Both the position numbers and the translations under genes were made by a program. From Lingula anatina (lineage: Eukaryota > Brachiopoda > Lingulata > Lingulida > Lingulidae), in assembly GCF_001039355.2 (NCBI RefSeq), contig NW_019773959.1, forward strand, positions 610,168 to 639,392: DNA of 29,225 bases, given 5' to 3'. Below, piece by piece: positions 10,159 through 19,134 of the stretch. The notes under the pieces were generated by a model that saw only the letters and a program-made list of their open reading frames with translations, did no database searches and was not told the origin of the DNA. Position 1 is the first letter of the stretch. Every line of letters begins with the position of its first letter.

Positions 10159-10397
10159 CATTGACCCCAGAGGACTCTTGATAGAACAGGAAAATGAATT
10201 CAAAAGGGAGTTTTAACTATCTCCGAATGTAGATTCATAGTATGAAGTGTTTAGTGGCCATCTATACTCCATCAAGAGACCAACCAGGACCAGCGCCATC
10301 TTTTCACATACAGTATATAATTACCATCACCATACCAAAGGAAGTGTGATTAAGGGCAACCAACTGGTAAAACTCTCGACAGAGTATGGCAGAGTTA

Positions 10398-10640
10398 CAG
10401 TGGCAGGTTGAGGGGGGTTCAATTTCTGAAAAAAAATCACACCATGTGATCCCCTCTTGAAATTAGAATTTTCACTATCTGAATCACAGTTCTAAACTGT
10501 CCAGAATGGCAGCGCTTGCCCTCTAAAATACCAACATTTTTCAGAGTCCTTCAGCGGCCCTGAATCCCACGCAAAGGGGGAAAGGTTGGCTTTGCATCCT
10601 TGAACCCCCCCCCTTCAAATAATCCTGGATCCACCCCTGG
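10398..10640. repeat. Dispersed repeat, family 1 (copy B, second, diverged)
   Basis: The counterpart of 4563-4803, with homopolymer length changes. Confidence 0.65.
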
Positions 10641-10645
10641 AATTA

Positions 10646-10910
10646 CATACACACAATGGACAATAGAACTGTCACCCCCTGAATCAGAGTAATCAAAGTC
10701 AGCAGATTTTGAGTAGTTATAATGCCTGGTCTACTTATAATGTGACTAATGAGTATAAAACCGCTGTGCCATGAAATTGTCTTTTTTTTTTTTTTTTTGA
10801 AATATGGTGTTAATAAAATGATGCCAGAAGAATATCATTCCACAGTCATTTATCTCCCCCAAAGGATTGGTTCAGTAGGGTTGACACTTTTATTGTCCAG
10901 TGTGTGTATG
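10646..10910. mobile_element. Inverted-repeat element (copy B, eroded arms)
   Basis: The counterpart of 4808-5066; the arms at 10646-10678 and about 10880-10910 now differ at several positions and the T run is longer. Confidence 0.7.
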
Positions 10911-10948
10911 GTCCCAAATGTGTGGTGAAATCCAAAATCAATTAGATC

Positions 10949-11170
10949 GATGAGCAATGTGCAAGGTGTATATCATGTGACAGCAACATGCAGGATATGG
11001 TGAAATGCCCATGTCAGTAGTCATTACGTAATCAAATGATTGGAGTGGATCTCATTGGCCCGTTTGTGGAATCTTCAAAAGAAATATATTGCCTCAATTT
11101 AATTGATTACCTGTCCAGATGGGTGGAAAGTTACCCCATTCCCAACAAGACCTCTGTAGTGAACCATTAA
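10949..11170 (+). pseudogene. Ty3/Gypsy integrase fragment (copy B)
   Basis: The same fragment as 5104-5325, with the same in-frame stop and the same truncation. The shared damage predates the split of the two copies. Confidence 0.85.
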
Positions 11171-11341
11171 TAGTGCTAATATATTAGATTTGCATATATG
11201 AGATTTTCAAATTTAATTTAAAATGTATCTACAATTAAGTTTTAATTTATTCGGATGTATATAGGCATGGCATGGAAGTTAATTTGACATGCTTATTAAG
11301 ATCAAGCATTAAAGAGGCAACAGAGACATGGATAGATATAC

Positions 11342-11361
11342 AGAGAGAGAGAGAGAGAGAG
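11342..11361. repeat. (GA)n, copy B
   Basis: The ten-unit version of 5497-5510. Confidence 0.9.
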
Positions 11362-11384
11362 TAGGCTGGACAGACAGACTTATA

Positions 11385-12907
11385 CACTAGTCGACATTTG
11401 CTATGGATCATATTTAATGGACTTTTTTTACCTTTGTATATTTTTTGGGTCTCCAAAATGAAGTTTCACAACCATATCTTTTAGTCATTGATTTTGTTGT
11501 TGTTTTGGTTTAATGCACACAAGTAAAAACTTCAAAGCTGGTTCCTCAGCTCACATTCAAGAAGCTGTGTTCCCAGTACACAAACATGCTTGGTCAGTTG
11601 AGTGTTGTTGATGGCACAACCAATTCTCCTGATGTGCTTTTGATTGCCAAATTTCAAAATGCCTCCAACAAGACTAAGAAGTCATTTACCACCAGCAGAA
11701 CTGAATCGGGCTATTAGGTTACTCCAGGGTGGCCAGACACAGTGCCATGTAGCCACTCTCCTCAGTACGTCCCAAAGTGTGATATAAGGTACTGGAGGCA
11801 TGGGCAGGTGGACCAATGTGGTGGTCGCCAGATACAGACAACACCTCAGCAAGACTGCTACTTGACCTTCAAAACGCCTGGATTGCTTGTTTCCAGCCAA
11901 TTTGCTCCAGAATGAGTTTTAGAATGCAACAGGGGTACATGTGTCAACTCAAATGGTCCGGAGATGTCTGCATGAAGCACAGTTGAGGGCCAGAAGTCCA
12001 TCTGTTTGCACTGCTTTGACACGGCAACACAGACAAGTGTGTCTACAGTTTGCAAGACATCACAGGTGGTGGATGATCCAGCAGTGGTCATCTGTGCTGT
12101 TCACAAATGAGTCAATGTTTTGCTTACACTTTCTGGATCGACGCAGGAGGGTGTGGAGACGACCCAGGGAGCACAACACTCAGCCAAACATCTTCCAACA
12201 TGATTGGTTTGGAGGACCATCAGTTCTCGTATGGGGTGGAATTTCAATCCATGGGCGTACTGACCTTCATGTGATCCAGAATGGGACTCTCTCTGGTATC
12301 AGGTATCGAGATGAGTTCATTGCCCCTATAGTCCATCCCTATGCAGGTGCTGCTGGCGGCAACTTCATCTAATGGACAAAAATGCTCTTCCCTATCGAGC
12401 CAACATTGGAGCAGGAAGGAAATACTGGTCACCACACCTCAGTTGATTGAGCATGTTTGGGATTTGCTCCAGAACCGCAGTCGAGCTCGGCAGAATGCTC
12501 CCATACAATTCGGCAACTGGAGGATGCTTTGGTGGAGTAGTGGGACCAGATCACTGAACAGCAGTTATTCTGTTTTATTCAGAGCATGCACAGAAGGTGT
12601 ATCACGGTTTTTCAGCTAAATGGTGGCCATACACACTACTAGGGAAATTTTGCATCCAATTTCTTGCTGACATGAGACATTTTACTGATGTTTGGCATAA
12701 AGTGTTTTTTAATGTGAATGTTTGTTGGCAGTGCTCTCCTGAAGTTTTTTTGGTGGCGATTATGTTCTTTTGCAATTTGATCTTTTTTTCTCAATTTACA
12801 CTGAAATTGCTGAAATATGGTCTCTTTTAATATTGTTAAGCAAACCAGTCATGATTGTCAAAATTTCATTAGCAAAAGACATGATCCCTAGCAAATGTTG
12901 ACTAGTG
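11385..12907 (+). mobile_element. Complete-length Tc1-like transposon
   Basis: 1523 bp. The left end CACTAGTCGACATTTGCTAT is matched by the right end (inverted) CACTAGTCAACATTTGCTAG at 12888-12907, homology continuing to about 28 bp. TA lies directly outside both ends (11383-11384 and 12908-12909), the Tc1/mariner target duplication. It carries one dead transposase. Confidence 0.93.
11659..12642 (+). pseudogene. Tc1-family transposase, inactivated
   Basis: Begins MPPTRLRSHLPPAELNRAIR with a helix-turn-helix region (LLQGGQTQCHVATLL). Next come STQMVRRCLHEAQLRAR, RQHRQVCLQFARHHRWW (second DNA-binding/linker part), WSSVLFTNESMFCL, GGPSVLVWGGIS and, after a frame break, IEHVWDLL, ending at 12642. 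In-frame stops occur in the first 120 codons and again near 12370. The first catalytic Asp (normally F.DES) reads as Asn; the second Asp site (normally DDNA) reads DKNA; the third position Glu remains in IEHVWD. The length fits the ~340-residue family norm. Confidence 0.92.
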
Positions 12908-13625
12908 TAGTTTTAGAGACCTGAGTTTTTACTCTGTAGCAGAAAACTGTATCTGCCTGTCTCAGTTGCCCTATTGGTGAAATCCAAATCTAAGAACACG
13001 AATAACCACCAGGTTGGTTATGACACTCAGAGGCAGGAGAGTCAGCACTCACCAAACACTGCTTTCCATGATCTGGTTTTCCCGAAATCATCCTTACTGA
13101 CAAAGAAAAATAATTTTGTTAGAAATCTATCATACATTTCCTTCCAAAAGTAGGTGTTAAACATTGATGGACGACCAGCCACTCACTAGAAGCCAATGGT
13201 AAAACAATGGTGCCAGATTACCTCTCACCAATTACCTAACGGCTTCTCCCTCAACACATCCACTGGATAGTTGACTACAGGATATTACAGGATATGACAT
13301 AAGCAAGGTATGCACCATTCGCCACCAGCAACCTGGAAAAGTCTTAACAGTAAACCAAAATAAATTATGTTTATTGGACCCTAATTTATCTTGGGATGCC
13401 AATAGTGGTCGACCTAGAAGGCCATCACCCCGTCGCACCATCTGCCAATCCCATTTGTCACCAAAGATCAAAGAGAAAAGGAATTAGATAACCCAGCAGC
13501 GGAGCCTACTGGCAGTAGTCATGGAAGAAGACTTCATCTGAGCTCGAGTGGGATCACTCCGCTGAAACTGAGCTGATACAAGAATATCGTCAGCCTCAAC
13601 ATCACCATCAGACCCACCCAACTAC
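12908..13625. other. Sequence right of the Tc1 element, nothing recognised
   Basis: Moderate GC, several short frames in all directions, no motif or splice structure that I can support. Confidence 0.5.
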
Positions 13626-13907
13626 CAGACTCGGCACCGAATGATCCCGAATTCACCGGTAGATCGGACCACACTACCCGTTTTCAAGGTATGCGTCAGT
13701 ATGCATTTCACAGTATCATACCGGGAACAAATTTTGAGATGAGATGCACTACTATCCAACCCGCTGAGAATCACCACTGTCACATTGCTCACTAAGCAAG
13801 AGCGGTGTCGCTTCTGATACTTCAAAGCGCGTACTGATACACACCTTGAAAACGGGTAGTTTGGTCCAATCTACCGGTGAATTCAGGTCCATTTGGTCCC
13901 GAGTCTG
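13626..13907. mobile_element. Foldback element, 282 bp
   Basis: The outer ends CAGACTCGG / CCGAGTCTG are inverted. The homology extends inward through ATTCACCGGTAGAT.GGACCA and ACTACCCGTTTTCAAGGT to roughly 80-90 bp per arm (13626-13715 and about 13820-13907). No coding content. Probably a MITE; the superfamily is unknown. Confidence 0.75.
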
Positions 13908-15037
13908 TTTGTATACAACTGTAGAAAGAGAGGGAGGGAATGGGTGGAATAAAAAGAAGTCATGTTGGACCACAATTTTCGGCATCTCATGGACATCAAG
14001 CAAAAGTGTTGCTGGATGATGTCAGAGAAGTACCATGATTTCATAGCCAGATTGAATTTGAGAAAATTCCTATTTTACATCACGTTTTATGTCAAGATGT
14101 AGTAAAATTGCATTTAGATGTCTGAAAATTATATTAACTGAATATTTAAATAATTATATTTGCAAACTTTACAAATTAAGTCAAATATCAAATGATAATC
14201 TGGTTATAAAAACCAGGAAATCGTTGGTGAAGATGACTTCCATAGCAAATTACCACCTACATCTACCGGAGATTGGAAACCCAAGCACTGGTCAAAATGG
14301 CCAGCGAAAAAGTGAGGACTCTACAATCTTGGTGCTGATCAGGGAAAGTCCATGTTTGGCCTTGCCAGAGATGAAGAAAAGAGAGCTCAAGAATATCATT
14401 TAAAGTACAAGATGAAATAGCCCAGTTCTGGTATATAGAGTTAAAAAGCTCAACATAGGACACCAACGCCTCAACGATATCTCCAATTACCTGAATATGG
14501 TTGCCACCAATCACTCCAGAGACTCGAACAGATTCGCTAACATCACCAGAATTGGACTTAATCGAATTTGGGTCACCAACCTGTTAGATCGTACAGTGTA
14601 CTCCATGGAACAACTAGTGACCGGAACTATAAGACTTCTTTTCACAAGTTCAGTCATCGAAAAGCTTATTTAGAGCACATGCAAGGTGGAGCTGTTATCT
14701 AGGGAAGGCATTTCAACATAATTAAGACATAATACTAGACACCTTTAACATGATTAAACTGAAACTGATTTAAACTTAACTAGGAGATGAAGCCGTAAAT
14801 AAAGACATTCAGGCCTATACTTGCTTCGTATGAAACATGCATCGCCTCTTTCATTGGCTCTATCGTTCAATTTTTCAAATTTTTGAGATCAAAGTTATAG
14901 CAAATTCTAAGATTTTCACTTCTAACTTTTATTAAAGTAAAACCTCTATACTACTTGTAACGTTCCAAAAACGATTTAATCGCAAACAAATGATACCCCT
15001 GTCTGAAATAAATTAATTTTAAATAAATCAGATACAA
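13908..15037. other. Unclassified stretch with one plus-strand open frame
   Basis: Between about 14413 and 14670 a plus frame of ~85 codons includes RLNDISNYLNMVATNHSRD and RIGLNRIWVTNLLDRTVYSM. Upstream frame 14089-14403 is open but featureless. I recognise no family; a decayed retroelement segment or chance are both possible. The rest is AT-rich without signals. Confidence 0.3.
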
Positions 15038-15082
<45 letters not shown>

Positions 15083-15093
15083 CAATAATAATG
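15038..15093. repeat. (AAT)n microsatellite
   Basis: About 12 uninterrupted AAT/TAA units then imperfect AAC/AAT/ATG units. The poly-tyrosine frame through it is an artefact. Confidence 0.95.
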
Positions 15094-15707
15094 ATGAAAA
15101 TTATATTTTCTTTCTTTATTAACCTTTATTTTTGAGTGTAAAAACGTGGTAAATATGAAACTTATCTTCCCCTTTTTTCTGACCTCGCAGCCTACACTGA
15201 TATGTATCAAACCTCCCGATAATCACAATCTCACCATTCAGCGTTTTTAAAACTAACATACAAACATACAAGTTTAACCAAGCATTTCTTCTGATAGAGA
15301 GAATATACATGTACAAGAAGCACCATCTCTGCAAAAGTCTACAGAATGAAATTGGAAAATTGGGGAACTGGGCTTGTTTTACGACTCTCTTAGAAATGAA
15401 GTATACCTATACTAACCACGTTTTTAAAGTCTCTTGCGCCCCAAGCATTTTACTGGCGTTTTGATACCTCGATCTCCTTAAAGGTCCCACACTTAAAGAA
15501 ATCAATGATCATAAGCTGATTTATACGGGCAAAAGACCCAACTAATTTGCATTGCAGTTATAAACACCATTTATTTCCGGTTATAAATAATGTTTGAAAG
15601 AAAGTGTTATGATGGACTAAAGCAAACAGCTACTGTTTGTCCAACTGTTCGTGGCCGACCCGCTTGAAAGCTGGTCACATAAGCCGTAATATAGACAGTA
15701 AATACAC

Positions 15708-16032
15708 TCTCCGCAGGGAATACACGGCAAGTTTTTAAGTTGGTGAGCCATGTTTGATCTGGATCTGTTAGTCCCCGGATAAACTTTGGTTGTGAATCAA
15801 CCGGTTCAGGATCGTTGTAACACTTGAACGATTAATTAAACTTTTCTTTTCAACATTTGATCAAGTTTGCGTAAATACATCACGGGAAAATGTATGGTAC
15901 AAACGTATCGAGTCTGCAGTATTTGCTCTTAGGACCAACAGCGGATCAACTGTTCAAATATGGCGACCCACTTAAAAACTCCCCGACTAATTTCCTAAAA
16001 TACTCTGAATAGATTCCCGGCGGGGACTAGTT
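15708..16032. mobile_element. Foldback element or inverted repeat next to a left-repeat fragment
   Basis: CTCCGCAGGGAAT, AAGTTTTTAAGTTGGT, CCATGTTTGA, TGGATCTGTTAGTCC at 15708-15775 recur inverted at about 15938-16032, with diverged blocks in the same order. Part of the right arm separates two halves of a sequence homologous to 820-905. Confidence 0.6.
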
Positions 16033-16115
16033 AGTCCACTGTTGTGAATGCAGCCTGTCTCAACATGATTGTGACGGTGTCTATGAATTTTATCATATTG
16101 TGCTTGTGGAGACAA
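15908..16115. repeat. Third, diverged and interrupted copy of the 820-905 sequence
   Basis: 15908-15935 (GAGTCTGCAGTATTTGCTCTTAGG) and 16053-16113 (GTCTCAACATGATTGTGACG, TTTTATCATATTGTGCTTGTGGAGACA) match 820-905 of copy A and 6646-6731 of copy B, split by about 115 bp. The left-hand segment therefore belongs to a dispersed family. Confidence 0.75.
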
Positions 16116-18169
16116 CTTTAATTATAGATGGCGCTGCTTTAACTTATAATTTCTCATGAATGTAATAGAAAGCAATCTCATATAAAGCTTTGGATAAAAT
16201 TGAGATTCCAAGAATGCACTGCGTTGTTGTTATTCACAATAAAATGAGCCATATGTTGTTTCTGATGATTCGAAAATTCAATTAAATTGTTGATGTCATT
16301 TTTTCTGACACGGAGTGATTCAATCACTGCACATCAAACACGATAGCAATTGTTGTTTTCATTTATTATTTAAAATATTGAAAATTGAAGAAGACGTGTT
16401 TTGTCATAATGTCCCATATAAAATATTATGTCTGTACAGAGAGCCGTTATCCGTTATCCGTTACTGTTCGACCATTACTTGCTTGCTGTATACTTTTTGC
16501 TGTGTTTATTTCCACAACGTGGTATATTGTACTGCTGATTATTACACTTTTGGATTTTCACTGATTTACAAGTCGGTCTTTTTACTTCAGAACAACCCTT
16601 TGATATGAATTCCGTTGTCGTGTTTGGTAACACAGCACGGTTGACTGGCGACAAAGATGAACAAAACGAATAACAAGACCAAATAGTCAGTAATTATTAC
16701 CCACAGCAGTAATGGTACCTTTGAACGATATGTGAAAAAGCAGCTTATGGAGCTGCTACAGCAACTGCTAGACAGCGAAGTAGAGCTACACCAAAGGGAG
16801 CCCAGCAGCTAGAATGTTCATACAAATGACAAGTACAGACTAACAGTGATTGAGTGGGAAAACTATTGACAATCAAAGGGGAAATACCAGCTGTTTCTTC
16901 GAACGACAGCGCCCCGAGTTTTATTCATTCGAGGCAGCAGTGGAATTGTGGAAGGGTTGCTGGGGCAGATTCCAAAAATTATTCTCTGCTTAGTCCAGAC
17001 CAGAAAAGAAGCAAGCCACAGTATTCCCGACCGAAGAACTCACGACTTCACTAATAATGTGTTTGTGGTTGTTTACTCTTTAATCGTTTCAAAGTGTAAC
17101 CGTGGTTGGTTCCACATTTTGATGAGAACGGTGAATCAACGGTGATCTCGCCTGTCAGCATGGAGTTTCTAGTAGTCTTTATTCCTCATACACGGACAAG
17201 CACGCAGGGACGCAGGCAGGAGCAGTATTGACGATCTCTAGGGGTCTTTCTCTCCAAGAGGTCCAGTTTTTATAGGGAATCGAACTATCCTGCGTCCCTT
17301 AAATCTTACAGTAAGCGTATCTTATAGAAAATAAATTTGTCCACTGTCATATGTGAGTTAGGATACACGGACCATGCCTAAATGTTCTCTTGAATATATA
17401 ACTGTGACCGACTTGAAAGGAAGATCAATAAAACTATAAATACTGGGACTACATTATTTGTTAAAGTGGCCCTAAACATGGATGTGTTCTCCGGGTAGGA
17501 GGTTACATAACTCTCGGGCCTGGGACTGGCTTTAACTAAATTATCTCAGTGCGGTGACTTTTACTGGGGGAAGAAATTAAAAGAGCCAATTAAACGACAA
17601 TAATGAGGTCAAAGTATTTCAACAATTTTAGAATTGTCACTGAATCTCCCTTTTCTGTCGGCTCAAAAGAGGTGGCCACTCATTATTTAAATTTATAACT
17701 TTGAAGAGTCTTTTGTTTCTAATATTGGCTTCGCTTCCGTGATTGAGATTTGAGTTTAAAGACAAGGATGAATTGCACAACACTACCGTGTTAGAATTTC
17801 AATACAAGGGGTTACACAAGTTGGAATACAATCAGCATTTGTAACTTTTTTTTAGCAATAAACAGTAACAAAATACTTTTACAATGTTAATTTATTTCCA
17901 CTAAGAACGGATGGCAGATTTTTAATGACGTGCTCACAAGAAATTGCGTCACCCGTGTGCAGTAGTGGTGCAATAGCACAACAACGCTGCTGACTGCTTT
18001 AATATGAATACAATAATATGCGCATAGAAACGCTTTGGCATCGTTTCGTATCTACAGCAGTTTTGTAATCTTATTTTAAAATGTTATCTGAACAGCTGAG
18101 CGTTAAGCAACTAGTTTAACCAACATGAAAATATATACCGTTAGGTGTAACATGTGACAAAATGATATA
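16116..18169. other. Intergenic sequence, nothing recognised
   Basis: Short frames only. One at about 16710-16811 (FERYVKKQLMELLQQLLDSE) is preceded by a splice-acceptor-like 'ttacccacagcag', but no partner exon was seen. Confidence 0.5.
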
Positions 18170-18175
18170 TTTATT
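18170..18175 (-). terminator. Polyadenylation signal of the metalloprotease gene
   Basis: TTTATT on the plus strand is AATAAA on the coding strand, about 85 nt after the stop codon. It lies in an AT-rich 3' untranslated stretch and is the first canonical signal downstream of the stop. Confidence 0.6.
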
Positions 18176-18259
18176 AACACAAGTAAGTTACAAAAGGAAT
18201 TAAATGAGATATAATCGACGTTATCCGTCACGACGGTCCTGGTTATTCAAACGATCACG

Positions 18260-19134
18260 TTATCTAGCATAAACCCGGTTGTCATAGTCAGACGATGATC
18301 GATGCTGCTCAGGTTGCCTTTTTCTATTTACACATGATATACATACAAATAGCAGCAGTATTATCACAACTAACCCACCGCAAACACCACCAATGATCAC
18401 TGGCTCGTGCCACGTGGGGACAAGCACCCTCTCACAACGGGGCCCTTCAAACCCCTCCGCACACTGACACGACACAGGGCCGTCTTGGTTTTCCATGCAC
18501 TTGCCGTCGTTTTTACACGGAACTTTTTCACAACTTTCAGCACATGAATCCCCGCCATTGGAAGTGTTTCTGTAACCAAGGATACAGTGGCAAGAGTAAC
18601 CGACTGTCTCGTCTAAACAATCTGCATACCTGGAGCAGGTAACACGTATGTCAGGTGAGTGACATTCATCAAACATAAGATCCAATTTAACCAGTTGCAT
18701 GTGGTGTGTCTGAAAGGTGTTGTTGATGTTATCTTTAATGTCTGTCAGCGGTGGTTTTGTGTTCGATGATTTCCTTAAAAAATCTACCCGCGTGTCTGCT
18801 ATCACGCTACCGTTTCGAAATGAAAGCACTTTACATCTAATATAAAAGTATTGGGAATAAGCTGAATCAAGCTTCTCTACGATTGGATAACACGTATAGT
18901 TGCTCATATTTTTAAACTGCAGCGTATTAGAATCCGTTAGTAGCGTGTCGAAGGGGGCGTTAATTTTGATCTCTAAGGGCAGTGCAATCACAACAGGCAG
19001 CTGCTGTTCCGGGGTGGTCTCCGTGGTGCTGCCACTGTCTGGTGAAGCACATGTTTCACAACAATTTATGATGTTCTCTGGGTTACTACACAGCTTTTTT
19101 CTGCAATTCTGGGCCCTGTCTCCGTATGGACAAC
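18260..19134 (-). CDS. Terminal exon: PLAC-like, SEA, two EGF-like modules, transmembrane helix, tail
   Basis: An 875 nt exon from acceptor cattttag to stop TAA at 18260-18262. In order: a PLAC-like module (GCPYGDRAQNC...NCCETC); a Thr/Ser-rich linker; a ~110-residue SEA domain with FRNGSVIADTRVDF, a plausible G-SVIA self-cleavage site; two EGF-like modules, the second CKNDGKC...CQCAEGFEGPRC; about 24 hydrophobic residues (VIIGGVCGGLVVIILLLFVC); then RKR and a short Ser/Tyr-containing tail ending VYAR. Basic residues just after the helix fit type I topology. Putative N-glycosylation sites (NMS, NYT, NGS, NNT, NTS) lie outside the membrane. A methionine 5 codons before the acceptor is intronic and should not be taken as a start. 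Confidence 0.93.

Larger units (their letters stand above)
5991..11826. repeat. Copy B of the 5.8 kb direct duplication
   Basis: The counterpart of copy A. It begins 15 bp after the n; bases 5977-5990 have no match to the flank of A. Its right boundary is only where A runs out, since B continues through an intact-length Tc1 element. Unassigned stretches (about 6802-7160, 8225-8880 and 9111-10060) show no gene. Confidence 0.95.

Noticed and set aside
166-11826. CRISPR-like or true tandem array reading of the large repeats
   Set aside because: Only two long copies joined at an n, no short regular spacers; an assembly or allelic explanation fits better.
11682-12091. Two minus frames over the Tc1 element
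   Set aside because: Shadows of the plus-strand transposase, which shows clear family motifs.
15028-15210. Poly-tyrosine minus frame
   Set aside because: Produced by the (AAT)n microsatellite.
17265-17300. Sequence resembling a tRNA T-arm (GTTCGATTCC on minus)
   Set aside because: No complementary T stem, acceptor stem or anticodon arm could be paired around it.
18397-18579. 60-codon minus frame inside the terminal exon
   Set aside because: Out-of-frame reading of the EGF-coding region.
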